From Atrina japonica (taxonomy: Eukaryota > Mollusca > Bivalvia > Pterioida > Pinnidae): a stretch of DNA of 64,000 bases. Shown piece by piece: positions 12,023-23,868 of this stretch (the first letter of the stretch is position 1; each line of letters opens with the position of its first letter). The notes beneath the pieces are model-generated. The model searched no databases. It was not told the origin of the DNA and saw only the letters and a list, made by a program, of their open reading frames with translations. The position numbers and the translations under genes are program-made. The DNA is taken from positions 186,001 through 250,000 of the forward strand of contig BROG01000806.1 of assembly GCA_030159075.1 (NCBI GenBank). Reading direction: 5' to 3'.

Positions 12023-12947
12023 AAATGAAATATAAGTAAATTAATAAACTGTGTATGTTTCGTCAATAAGTCTTCTTTGACCTGCAAATTCAACCCAGTC
12101 GGACTCGGATTGTCATAAGTGAACGATCACTTCCCCCTAGACACCCCTCATATGAATGTGCACCGAACTTTAATCATTATTTGGCCAATTATAAAGGTTG
12201 ACTCTTTCCAACTAACTTCCTGTTTGGGAAAATTCTCCGGTAACAGGGTCCATCACCATAAAATTTTAGAATATACTCAAGTCCAAAAATATTTTCAAAT
12301 TGACTTGCTTAGCCAATCAAATATCAGGATTAGACAGGCTTGAGTAGAAATTTAAAACTTAAGTAATACTTTAGTTTTATGGTGCCATTCTGGAGCATAT
12401 AGGCATTTACCAAAGTCACGTGTCAAATTTTGTGGCACTTCTGAGATAGAGAAAGACTTTACAAAAGTTGACGTTGCTAGGATCTATTCATCATAAACGT
12501 TAACGAGATAATACAATTTTGGCCTCAATACCTCATACATATTCGAAAGAACATCCTAAAAATGACCTTCAATCACCTGGTAGTATAGATGGTTTTCAAT
12601 AAGAGGTTTTTGGCCAGAGTCATTTCACTTAATCAATCAAACAAATTATAACTATGTAGAAATAGTTTTGAAAAATATTTTTTGACAGAAATTTTTATTT
12701 CAGGTCTTCATTTATCTAAACAACTCATTTCGATGAAAGTTATGAAGTCTCACTAATAATATGTAATCTAATTTGGTTGCTTCAAGAAGAAAACTTATCA
12801 AGTTGACCTTCAATATGGCCGCCAAAGGGGGATAACTCTCGCAGAATCCTGCTTATGGAAAATAATCTTAGTATAGTATAATAGGCCGGCAAAAGAAATA
12901 CGGAGCTGTCAGAATCCTTCAAATAGTAATTGAAAGTCTGCCTCAGT

Positions 12948-12949
<2 letters not shown>
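12023..12949. other. Intergenic or intronic, nothing recognised
   Basis: AT-rich unique-looking sequence upstream of the mucin-like exon. A non-coding first exon or promoter could lie here, but no convincing TATA box, donor site or ORF was seen. Confidence 0.4.

Positions 12950-12979
<30 letters not shown>
12950..12979. repeat. (CAT)n microsatellite
   Basis: About ten perfect CAT/ATC units. Confidence 0.95.
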
Positions 12980-13084
12980 GACCGACTTCTTTAAACAGTA
13001 CTTGTGAAGAATCAAAGAATCTAGACTTATTATCATTATTATCTATTTATTATTATTTTTTTATTATTATAATTATTATTATTA

Positions 13085-15304
13085 GGGTCATCCGACTTCA
13101 GGTCGGATGACCCTATTGTTTTCGTGATTATTATTATTATTATTATTTTTCTTTTTATTTTTCTCCAACCCAATTTTGTTTCATCTCTAGCTCAACAACG
13201 GCTGGATCGATTTCGCTCAAATTTTCAGCAAATATGAAGCATCAAAATGTCTAAAATTGGTTTTCTCATTTTTTCAAATTTCCCTCTCTTTTAAGAGTTA
13301 TTCCCCTTTTTCGATTTTTTGATGTCCGATCTTGTTACATCATCTCCTCCGTAACTAGTGAAGCTACAGCAAATCTGTTTAGATTTTCAGAAAGGCCAAA
13401 GATTGTAGTTGTGCACATTGATCTAAGTGTCCCCTGAAAAAAGCTCGCTAGGGGCTCAAAATAGGGGTTAAATTTTGAAGTCAAAAATCATATAAATGTC
13501 AAAATATCTCGGAACGTAAGCACTTTTACTATAGACATATGCATGAGAAAGTTGTTCAGTTTTACAAGCTACATATGCACCAAAAGTTTCAAGGTCACAT
13601 AATTCAAGGTCAAGGTCACAGAAGTATTTGAAATTTTAAAATCCAAATATCGCTTAAACTATTAAACTTTAGTATAGACATATGCATAGAAGATTTAAAG
13701 GAAATGTGCTCAAATATACTCATGTGAAATTTCAAGGTCATGGGGTCAAAGGTCAAGGTCACAGCTCAATTTGAAAATTTTGTTAAAATTTTAACTTGAA
13801 ATATCTCAGAAACGAAGCACTTTTTACTGCAGACATATACAGAGAAAGATGTTCAGTATATGTTGAGAAATATCTGTGCAAAATTTCAAGGTCATCAGAT
13901 TAAAGGTCAAGGTCACAGCTCAATTTGAAATTTTCAACTCAAAATAGCTCAAAAGCTATAGAATTTTTATAGATATGTTACTGTTTGAGATTTGTAGAGA
14001 ATAGACTGAAGAATATTTGTGTTAGGTTTCAAGGTCATCGGCCCAAAGTTCAAGGTCAAAGGTCATTTTGAAAACTTTCTGAAAATTTTAACTTGTAATA
14101 TATCAGAAACGAAGCACTTTTACTATAGACATATGCATAAGAAAGATGTTCAGTTTCAGTTGAGGAATATTTGTGCAAAATTTCAATGTCATCCGATCAA
14201 AGGTCAAGGTCACAGCTCAATTTGGAATTTTCAACCAAAAATAGCTCAAAAACTATAGAACTTTTACATATATGTTACTGTTGGAGATTTGTAGAGAATA
14301 GGCTGAAGAATATTTTTGCAAAGTTTCAAGGTCATCGGATCAAAGGTCAAGGTCATAGCTCAATTTGAAATTTACATCTCAAAATAGCTCAAAAACTATG
14401 AAACTTTTATATATATGTTACTGTTGTAGATTTGTAGAGAATAGGCTGAAGAAAATTCGTGCAAAGTTTCAAGGTCATCGGATCAAAGGTCAAGGTCACA
14501 GCTCAATTTAAAATTTCCAACTCAAAATAGCTAAAAACTATAGAACTTTTTTATATATATTTTACTGTTGGAGATTTGTAGAGAATACGCTGACGAATCC
14601 TTGTGCAAAGTTTCAAGGTCATCAGATCAAAGGTCAAGGTCAAAGCTCAATTTGAAATTTTCAACTCAAAATAGCTCAAAAACTACAGAACTTATATATA
14701 TATGTTACGTTGGAGATTTGTAGAGAATACGATGAAGAATATTTGTGCAAAGTTTCAAGGTAATCGGATCAAAGGTCAAGGTCACAGCTCAATTTGAAAA
14801 TTTCAAATCAAAATAGCTCAAAATGTATAGAACTGTCATATATATGTTAGTGTTGAAGATTATATGTAAGGAATTTGCAGAATAATAATAGTGCAAAGTT
14901 TCAAGGTCATCGGATCAAAGGTCGAGGTCAACGCTCAATTTGGAGTTTTCAATTCAAAATAGCTCAATAACTACAGAACTTATATAAAACTGTTGGAGAT
15001 TTGTACAGAATTGGTTGAAGAATATTTGCAAAAAGTGTCAAGGTCATCGGGTCAAAGTTCAAGGTCACAGCTCAATTTCAAATTATCGAGTCAATATAGC
15101 TCAAAGGTATGAGATTAATCATCACACTTTGGAACAACGTTTCTTATTCAAGCTCGGCCATCAAGACTCGCTTAAAAAAATCTTATTTTGGTATCAAATT
15201 AATAGAATTAGAGCTGTGCTCTATTGTTCACCTGAAGCTGTATAAAAGCTGTAGCCTCAGCATTGGTCGGATGACCCCTTTTTGCTTCAGCAAAAAGCGT
15301 CAGC
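13085..15304 (+). mobile_element. Helentron-associated non-autonomous element (HINE-like)
   Basis: The left end carries GGGTCATCCGAC (13,085-13,096), which immediately forms a perfect 12-bp palindrome with GTCGGATGACCC (13,102-13,113). The same GTCGGATGACCC recurs near the right end (15,266-15,277), so 12-bp subterminal inverted repeats bracket the element. Just inside the right end is a hairpin, CTTTTTGC-TTCA-GCAAAAAG (15,278-15,297 region), followed by CGTCAGCTCTAG and then TT. The interior is a tandem array of about 143 bp. Both flanks are ATT-rich. Subterminal inverted repeats, an internal minisatellite, a 3' hairpin, a CTAG-like end and a T-rich target match known Helentron/HINE structure. 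No Rep/helicase ORF is present, so it is non-autonomous. Confidence 0.68.
13590..15100 (+). repeat. Internal ~143-bp tandem repeats of the HINE-like element
   Basis: The core phrase tcaaaggtcaaggtcacagc recurs near 13,745, 13,900, 14,197, 14,340, 14,485, 14,630, 14,770 and 15,050, with diverged copies between. Spacing is 135-157 bp. Each unit also has a caaaatagctcaaaaactat segment and a ttggagatttgtagagaata segment. Short ORFs here are products of the repeat. Confidence 0.88.
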
Positions 15305-15310
15305 TCTAGT

Positions 15311-16039
15311 TATTATTATTATTATTATTAATTTATTTATTTTTTATTTTATTTTTTAGTTATTATTAACATTATTTCAAGTTTCAAAGTAGTTGCTGTA
15401 TGTGTATGGATTTATACAATATACATGTATTCTTAAAAATTCGGTAACAGGTTATCAGAAAAGTAAAAACCAACTTTAGAAATAAAGTCAAAAGCTATAT
15501 AGTCACTTTATTTTATAGCAATCCACCACTAACACCGTATTTCATATCATTTTCTGTCTACTTCCAAACACGCTATAAAAATTCAATTAAAATAAATTTT
15601 CCAAAAATGCAAGGTACGCCGTAACGTTATGACTCCGCGTAATTACTTTCGCGTCTCACTTCACTCGTCTGTTTGGCTATTATTATTATTATTAATTTAT
15701 TTATTTTTTATTTTATTTTTTAGTTATTATTAACATTATTTCAAGTTTCAAAGTAGTTGCTGTATGTGTATGGATTTATACAATATACATGTATTCTTAA
15801 AAATTCGGTAACAGGTTATCAGAAAAGTAAAAACCAACTTTAGAAATAAAGTCAAAAGCTATAGTCACTTTATTTTATAGCAATCCACCACTAACACCGT
15901 ATTTCATATCATTTTCTGTCTACTTCCAAACACGCTATAAAAATTCAATTAAAATAAATTTTCCAAAAATGCAAGGTACGCCGTAACGTTATGACTCCGC
16001 GTAATTACTTTCGCGTCTCACTTCACTCGTCTGTTTGGC
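15311..16039 (+). repeat. Tandem duplication of ~362/364 bp
   Basis: The segment from the ATT tract through tcactcgtctgtttggc (15,661-15,677) is repeated, ending at 16,039. The offset is 364 bp at its start and 362 bp at its end because unit 1 has ctatatagtc where unit 2 has ctatagtc. Otherwise I saw no difference, so the duplication is recent. It abuts the right end of the HINE-like element. Confidence 0.93.
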
Positions 16040-16915
16040 AGAAAATATTTAAAGTGACGCCCGCATCTAAACTTGAAATCATGTCTTAACCCAAACGAAA
16101 ATCACATCGTCTCAGTTTTTTGTCGTTGAAATGTAGATAAGATACCAGCTAAAGTATCTGCTCTTAAAAGTAACACGAAATCAGAAGGAGTGCGGAAAAT
16201 ATGTATTTCTACATTTATACAAGGCGAAATGTCTCTGTAAATATAATTTAACGGGTGATATTAATGCATAGGAATAACTTTGTATTCATCGAGTACAATA
16301 CAAAGAAATCTATTTATTACCGGATAGACAGAATTTTGTTTATATCCCCTGCCGATGATACAAAGGAGTTTAGATTTTGCTGAATTTATTCGGTATTTAG
16401 AGATAAACCTCTTATGTAAATTTTTATTGCTACAATTACTATTTATAGTACAGGAAAAAAATCGATATCGTTTATATCTGCAAACCGTGGGGACCGACCT
16501 GGCAGATTTGTATAAAGGTAAAATTTTTCGCTGAAACTAATTTTGAATGTCATGGGTGCTGTGGCAGTTAGATATAAAAGAAATAGAACGTGAGAATTTG
16601 TAGTAACATCTAACCCGCGAAATATAGATACCAAAATGAAACAGGAAAATATACTTATATACATTCAAGCACGGGTGGAGGTTGGGTAGGCTACAGATTA
16701 AAGTTGCATCACTTCTTTACTTCCCCTTTATATTAATTGTACCGAAGTCGGTACGCATCCATTCAGATTATTGCAGCCTTCTTGTGAGTAGCAGTGAGTG
16801 TATCATCTTCATACATACACCGTAATAACAGAAATTTAAATACGACTGGAACAGGTCTTGAGATAACTTACACGATAGAGTTTTGTTTAAATTTACACGA
16901 CTGTCAACTTATGGT
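16040..16915. other. No gene or repeat recognised
   Basis: AT-rich sequence without a convincing ORF, repeat or RNA. Confidence 0.4.
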
Positions 16916-17075
16916 ACGTCTAGATATAACTTACACGATAGTCCTTGTATAATACGTCTAGAGCTAATTACACTACAATCCTTGTGTAATACGTCTAGAG
17001 CTAATTACACTATAATCCTTGTGTAATACGTCTAGAGCTAATTACACTATAATCCTTGTGTAATACGTCTAAAGC
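16916..17075. repeat. 37-bp minisatellite, ~4 copies
   Basis: ACGTCTAGAGCTAATTACAC begins at 16,954, 16,991 and 17,028, with a diverged 38-bp unit before (16,916) and a partial one after (17,065). The inner copies are nearly identical. Confidence 0.92.
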
Positions 17076-17089
17076 TACTATAGTAAGCT

Positions 17090-17132
17090 CAAGGACCGAC
17101 AACTCTGTGTAAGAGATTGCCCATTGATATGA
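17090..17132 (-). mobile_element. Solo terminal inverted repeat of MITE family 2
   Basis: AGGACCGACAACTCTGTGTA plus agagattgc matches the right terminal repeat of the MITE at 19,930-20,288. No partner end was seen nearby, so this is a solo end or a deletion remnant. Confidence 0.7.
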
Positions 17133-17517
17133 ATATCTGACTAGCTTCAGGTTGTGCTACAAACGTTTGTCTGTACTGTGTACTGACGAAAATGCATCAT
17201 TTTAATAGTGACAACAACATGCAAATATTGTTTTATTTTTGTTTTCTTGTTGTTTAACCCTTTCACCGCTGAATATCTGAGTGGTATGCTGTTTTTTATC
17301 GTTAAATACCAGTCTATTATGGTTTGTAGGGTTGAAAGGGTTAACTCCACACCAAACAATTCTATGCAGTTCGCTTAAATTTAATTATCAAAAAAATGAA
17401 ACCTATCCAATGATTTCGAGGAAAAGCATTGTGGACTTTTAATATGTCATGTTTTTGTCCATTTGAAATATCCGTGATTTTTGCTTCTGTCGATGCTGCA
17501 TTTGGTGATGGCAAAGG

Positions 17518-17520
<3 letters not shown>

Positions 17521-17590
<70 letters not shown>
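17521..17590. repeat. (GA)n microsatellite, 70 bp
   Basis: An uninterrupted GA tract. The ORFs of Arg-Glu and Leu-Ser repeats across it are artefacts of the dinucleotide. Confidence 0.97.
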
Positions 17591-17593
<3 letters not shown>

Positions 17594-17610
17594 GTAGCTT
17601 GCGAAGTTCA

Positions 17611-18016
17611 GGGCCCGAAGTCACCAAATTAACTGAATACTCAAGCTCAACGTTTATTTCATTATTTTGACTATAAAATCGTTGTAAAATATTTTGGTTT
17701 GAATGATTAGGAAGTATATTATTATTTTTTTTTTATTATCATTCAGATATAAATTTTTGAGTCATAATTAGGATTTTCCTGTAAAAAAAGGAATGAATAT
17801 GTTGAGTACGGTACTCAAAATTTGAGTACGTACTCAAATAATATTTTAATATTTCCGAAGTTTTCTTTAAATGAGCTATGATTTCGATCTTTATTAACAA
17901 TTATATGCCATCAATATGCAAACATATTACAGGATAATGTTTGCGTATTTTTACCTTAAAATCATGAAAAGTAAATTGAGCTTGAGTACTGAGTAAATTT
18001 GGTGACTCCGAACCCA
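17611..18016. mobile_element. MITE family 1, copy 1 (406 bp, long inverted termini)
   Basis: The left end reads GGGCCCGAAGTCACCAAATT and continues actgaatactcaagctcaac. The reverse complement of the right end reads GGGTTCGGAGTCACCAAATT and continues tactcagtactcaagctcaa, giving imperfect inverted termini of about 50 bp. The interior has the palindromic words gagtacggtactcaa and gagtacgtactcaa. It contains no ORF. A (GA)n tract lies 20 bp to the left. Confidence 0.85.
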
Positions 18017-19459
18017 GGTTTGTCATGAAACTATAATATTTAATCGTTGTTTTCGCAAACTTGAACCTGCAATATAGCAAAAGTTCCAAAGTAAAACTAG
18101 CCCTTCTTCTTCTTCTTTTTTGTTTTTTTTTTTTTTTTTTGAAGTGTATGGTATATTTTAGTTTCACATCTTTATACCTGTCTGTCGGTGAAATTTTATT
18201 GTTCATACCAATTTATATCTTAAGTGATTTTTTGAAAATTTGTGATCTAGGCAGAATATCTATTTAATCACATATTTGAGTCTACACTGAAATACATTCC
18301 AGGAGCGGTTTTATTGATAGTTTGAAGACTGTTAAACTTTGCCTCAATAATACATCACAATTAGTAGACGAACATTGACAGCTATAATACCAATGTATTT
18401 CATGCAGGCTATAACATTACCGTAAACATAATGTACAAAATTTAAATGTAGGTGTACTTTTGAGGTAAATGGAGGGACGGGTTTAAACAAGACACATCAC
18501 GTTATACCTTGATTGAGAAATAATAAATTTCAATATCATTACAAAAGAATTAACAGGTGCCTGGTCGCAGAATTCCACAAAATGATATTTATTTATTCTA
18601 TTTTATAATGTTGTGTATCTTAGGCTACATGTATATATATAATTATTCATTGCACTTTTCTGTAAGTTGCAACCAACAATTAAGAGGCGCGGTGTAGATG
18701 AACCAGAGCGCTGTATACATATATATGACACTGACGGATCCAAAATAACAGATAACGTACATCATTCAGAAACTAAAGTCTATGTATGTCACGGTTATTC
18801 AATGAAATTGTTAAGATTAAATTAACAAGTGAACACCACGCCCGATCACTACCCAACTGCTGCAACACGGTCTAGTCAACTAGCGTATTAGGATTATGTT
18901 TCCTTACGGGGAGATTTATTATCTAATGCGTGGAATTGTAAATAAAGCTGTATAAATGTCGTAAATGAAATCCGTGCCTAGGGCGTCAACGGATTGGTAA
19001 AACCACATCTCTGTAAGATACCATAATGTTTTCATTTTAATATTAAATAAATAAATCCGTGTTTCTCTTTCATTGTACACAGTAATTCGTACATCGTTCT
19101 CCTGAGGTGACAATTTGAAATGTAATATGTATCTATGATCCAGGATGAAGTACACCTCGTTCATAATATTGAATGACTGAGATAACAGTGATGTAGGCTA
19201 CTCCTTAACCACTGCTGATAATTTGTATATCGTCTGTCTGGACTTGGCCCGAATGTTTACTAGTACGAGGTTACTCCGTGGCAAAATGGTTAGCGCAATG
19301 CGCTTTAAATCCACATAGTTCTTGTCCTTGGTTATCACGATCTAAAGTCCCACTGATCTTATTGAAATGGTAATAATTATATTATTGTGAATATATTAAT
19401 CATAGAGAGAAGGAAGCCGAAGATTATCATTTTTTATTTATTTATGTTTTACATCCGGG
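18017..19459. other. No gene recognised
   Basis: AT-rich sequence. A short stretch near 19,270-19,300 (gtggcaaaatggttagcgca) faintly resembles a tRNA box A region but lacks a box B at the right distance, so no tRNA gene is called. Confidence 0.4.
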
Positions 19460-19474
19460 AACCAATAAATTTGC

Positions 19475-19681
19475 TGGCTTTTCCTGCGCTTCGGATGAGA
19501 CAGTAATAACCGAGGTTCTGTGTCAAAGTAGGTGTCAGCACGTTAAAGAATCCTCACTGCTCAATGGCCGTAAGTGACGGGCATAGGCCAAAATATGAAG
19601 CCCTTCACCGGCATTTGATGACGTCTCCATATGAGTGAAAGATTCTTGAGCTGGGCGTTAAACAACAATACAACAATTTTT
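19475..19681 (+). mobile_element. 5'-truncated tRNA-type SINE with target-site duplication
   Basis: The body (cttcggatgagacagtaa ... cgttaaagaatcctcactgc ... tcaatggccgtaagtg ... ccatatgagtgaaagattct) and the tail gggcgttaaacaacaatac match the SINE at 50,984-51,278 in reverse complement, but the tRNA-like head is missing. It is flanked by AACCAATAAATTTGC (19,460-19,474) and AACCAATAATTTTGC (19,682-19,696), a 15-bp duplication with one mismatch. Confidence 0.88.
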
Positions 19682-19929
19682 AACCAATAATTTTGCAGCC
19701 CACAATTACACAACACCAGCTAAAGATGAAGTACAAACCATTTGACCAGTGTTATGGACCTTTGTCAGTGCATTGAGTGTTCTCAAACACACCTGCTCTG
19801 ACATGGAATCTTGGTCAGTCAAAAGTTTTTTATCATTGTGTTAAATTTCCACATGTCGTGTTGATGTAAATAAAAAATGTAACAAGCTAACTTGTAAGTT
19901 TTGTAGAACCCGCGTCTTTCGCACTTTAT

Positions 19930-20288
19930 GCAATCTCTTACACAGAGATGTCGGTCCTTGCACTCCTCAACAATCTCTGTAAACGTCCAAAAGGAAGTCC
20001 CAAAACACGTGGTCATGTAACCCACAGAGTGTGTATAAAAACCAAATTACACAGAGTAAGGAAACTCTTCGCAAAAATATAGTACCTATATTTGTAATCC
20101 ATTTTAAAAAAAGTATTTTTACCTCAAATAGTATTTTTTCTATGCCAGCACTAAACATATACAAGCAAAAAAGACCGATATCTTATAAAGAGTTATCTAT
20201 CGTCGTTTTATATATTTTGCAAGAAGTCGAGATATTGACAGAGATTGTTGAGGAGTGTAAGGACCGACAACTCTGTGTAAGAGACTGC
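19930..20288. mobile_element. MITE family 2, copy 1 (359 bp)
   Basis: The left end GCAATCTCTTACACAG continues agatgtcggtccttgcactc ctcaacaatctctgt. The right end is its near-exact inverse (acagagattgttgaggagtg taaggaccgacaactctgtg taagagactgc), giving termini of about 50 bp. There is no transposase. The short ORFs across it are by-products. Confidence 0.88.
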
Positions 20289-20474
20289 ATGTCAAGAGTT
20301 CTTTGCGAAGGAATAGTAACTACCATTTTAATTAAATTTCAAGTTGCCTCTAGCCCAGTGTGATTGATTATTTGTCAAACCTGTTGAATGTGGAATGCAC
20401 ACCACCATCTCGAGTTAAAAAGCATAGGTTTGTTTTTATTCAGCCAGGATTCTTCGAAAAGTTTGCGGTGAGAG

Positions 20475-20852
20475 TCAATATCTTACGCAGAGTTATCGGT
20501 CCTTGCACTCTTGATCAATCTCTAAACGTCCAGAAAGAAGTCCGAAAATGCGTGTTCATGTAACCAATAGAATGAATGTAAAAACAAAATTACTCGGAGC
20601 AAGAATACTTTTCGCAAAAAATATTGTTTCTATATTTATAATATTATCCATATTTAAAAAAGTATTTTCGCCTTGAAAAGTATTTTATTCTATATCAGAA
20701 ATACACATTTATACAAGAAAGCAAATAGCTCATAAAGAGAAAAATCTAGAGTATTATTTATATTTTGCCAGAATCTGGCAAAAATTGGGACATTGTCAGA
20801 GATTGTTTTTTTCCGGGAGTGCAAGCACCGACAACTCTATGCAAGAGATTGT
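20475..20852. mobile_element. MITE family 2, copy 2 (~378 bp, more diverged)
   Basis: It has the same order of blocks as copy 1: caatatcttacgcagagtta tcggtccttgcactcttgat at the left, shared internal words (cgtccagaaagaagtccgaa, cttttcgcaaaaa, aaaaagtattttcgcc), and agtgcaagcaccgacaactc tatgcaagagattg at the right. It lies 190 bp from copy 1. Confidence 0.85.
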
Positions 20853-20893
20853 GTCAGAGTCTCATCCGGAAGATTTACAGATCTCATGTCTTA

Positions 20894-23746
20894 ATATAAA
20901 AAAAATAAATTGAAATCATATAAAATAAAAAAAAAAAAAGAATAATATAAAAAAATAATTTCTTAACTAAATAAAAAAATAAAAAATTAAAAAAAAAAAT
21001 ATATGTAATAAAAAATTAAAAAAAAAAACATAATAAAAATTATAATTATATAATATATTAATAAAATAAAATAATAATAAATAAATAAAATATAATTGTA
21101 AAATATAAATAAAAATATTTAAAATATAAAAATAATTAATTAATAAAAAAATCAAATTTAAATTAAAATAATAAAAAAAAAAAACAAAATTAAATATAAT
21201 AAAAAAAATTAATAAAAATAAAAATATAAATAATAATAAAATAACCTTAAAAAATATAAAAAAAGATTAAAAAATAAAAAAAACCACAAAAAATAAAAAT
21301 AAAATAAATAATATAAAATATTTAAAATTAAAATAAAAAAAAATATAAATAATAAAAACACAAATAAAAATTAAATTAATTTAATACAAAAACTAAAAAA
21401 TTAAAAAATAAAAATTATTACTATTATTAATTAAAAATAATAAAAATTATTAAAAAAATAGAATAAAAATAATAAATAAAAAAATTAAAAAAATATATAA
21501 ATATCTTTATAATATAAAAAAAAAATATAAAATTATAAATATTAGTAAAATTAATATATATAAAAATATAAAAATATAAATTAAAAAATAAAATATAAAA
21601 AAAAATTTAATATAAAAAAAAAAAAAATTAATAATATAAATAAAAATATAAAAATAAAAAAAAAAAAACTATAAATTAAAAATTTAAATATATAAAATAT
21701 AAAAATAATATAATAAAAAAATTAATAAATAAAAAATATAAATAATTTAAAATAATTGTCTTAAATATAAAAAAATAATAAATAAATTATAAATTTTAAA
21801 AAATTAAAAAATAAAAAATAAAAAAATTTATTACTAAATAGGAAGATATAAATAAAAAAATAAAAATTCTAAAAAAAATTTGACAAATCAAAAAAAGATA
21901 AATATAAAAATAAAAAAAAATAATGAAAAATAAATAAAATATTAAAAAAAACAATTAAAATAAAATAAAAAAAAAAATAAAATTATAAAACAAATCAATA
22001 AATTATAAATATTATTAATGAAAAAATATAAAATAATATATAAAAAAAAAAAAATCTTATTATAAATTAATAAAAACCTTACATAATATACAATAAAATA
22101 AAAATAGATATTAATAAAAAATAAAATAAATTTAAATATTAATAATAAAAAATAAATAAAAAAAACAAAAAAATAAACAATAGATAATTAAAAAAATATT
22201 AAAAAATACAAATAAAAAATATAATAAAATAAAAATATTTAATTTATATTAAAAAAAAAAACTAATTAAAAATAATTTTAAATTAAGAAAATAAAAAATA
22301 TTAGTAACTTGAATTAATATATAAATAAAGTAACTTGTTAAATTAATACAATTAAAAAATATAAAAAAATAATTAAAAAAATTTATAAATATAAAAAAAA
22401 ATATATAATATAATCATTTAAATATTATATATAAATAAAAAAAATATTATATAATTAAAAATAAATAATTATATATAAATTAAAAAATAATAAATAAAAA
22501 ATAATAAAAAAAATTAAAAAAAAAACAAAAAATTAAAATAAATAAATTAATAATAAAAAAAAATATTATTCATATAAAAATAAAATATTAATATAATTAA
22601 TAAAAATAAAAAATAAAAAATAAAAAAAAATTAAAAAAAAAAATATAAATATAAAAAAAATAAATAAATAAAAAAATATTATTAAATATAATTTTAAATA
22701 AAAAAAAAAAAATTTTAAAAAAAATTTAAAAAAAATAAAATAAAAAAATATAATATAAAAAATAAAAATATATTTAAAAAAAAATAAATAATAATAAATA
22801 AAAAAAAATATAATAAAATAAAAAGATTAAATAAAATTAATATAAAAAATATATATAAAAAAAAATAAAAATTATAAATATCAAAAACAAAATATATAAA
22901 AAAATATAATAAAAAAAAAAAATAAAATAAAAAAAAAATTATTAAATAAAAAAAAAATACTTAATAAATTATAATTAATACAAAATAAATTAAAAAAATA
23001 ATAATAAAAAAAAAAATAAAAAAATAAAATTAAAATTAAATAAAATAAATACATGAAAAAAAAAAAAAATAAAAAAAAAATAAAATAAAAATAAAAAAAT
23101 ATTAAAAAAAATAATTAAAAAAAAAAAACTGATTAATAAAATATAAAAATATAAAAAAAAAAAAAATTAAATAAATAAATATAATAAAAAAATGAAAATA
23201 TAAATAAATAGAAAAAAAATAAAATAAAAAATATATAACAAAATATAATAAAAAAAATAATAATAAAAAAAAAAATAAATAAATAAAAAAAATAAAATAT
23301 AATAAATCCAAAATAAAATTTAATATAAATTAAATTAAATAAAAATAGATAAAATAAAAAAATATTTAAAAAGTGTATATAAAATATAAAATAATAAATA
23401 AATTAAAAATAAAAAATAAATAATAAAAAAAAAAAAAGATAAAATAAAAATAATAAATTAAAATAATATAAAATAAAAAAAAAAATATAAAAAAATAAAA
23501 AATAAAAAATAAAAAAAAAAAAATAAAATAAAATAATATATAAATGTTAATATTAAAAAAATCAAAAGAATAAAAAACAAAAATTTAAATAAAAACTTAA
23601 AAAATAATAAAAATAAAAATAAATCCTATATAAAAAATAAAAAATAAATAGTAAATTATATTAAATAATTAAAATAAACAAATATTAAATAAAAATAAAT
23701 ATAATTAAAATATAAAAAAATAAAAAAAAAAAAATAAATTAAATTA
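20894..23746. repeat. 2.85-kb A-rich A/T-only low-complexity block
   Basis: The plus strand is almost entirely A and T with A far in excess (aaaataaataaaaaaatata style). There are only scattered C or G bases and no fixed period. The composition changes abruptly at both ends. An 11-bp direct repeat, CTCATGTCTTA, flanks it exactly (20,883-20,893 and 23,747-23,757). The Phe/Ile/Tyr/Leu-rich minus-strand ORFs inside come from composition, not genes. Confidence 0.9.
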
Positions 23747-23868
23747 CTCATGTCTTATGTGAAAGCATTTATCTAGCTTTGTAAAGAAATGTAAATGTAA
23801 CTGTTATATACAGCATTTAACGTGACCCGGTTTCGAACGTTCAGTCTGTTCTAGTGAGACTAGACTAC

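Noticed and set aside
19264..19340. tRNA-like sequence (gtggcaaaatggttagcgca)
   Set aside because: No box B at the right distance and no cloverleaf; probably chance or a very old SINE head.
21000..23311. Phe/Ile/Tyr/Leu-rich minus-strand ORFs resembling membrane proteins
   Set aside because: Translation of an A/T-only low-complexity block; no codon structure or motif.
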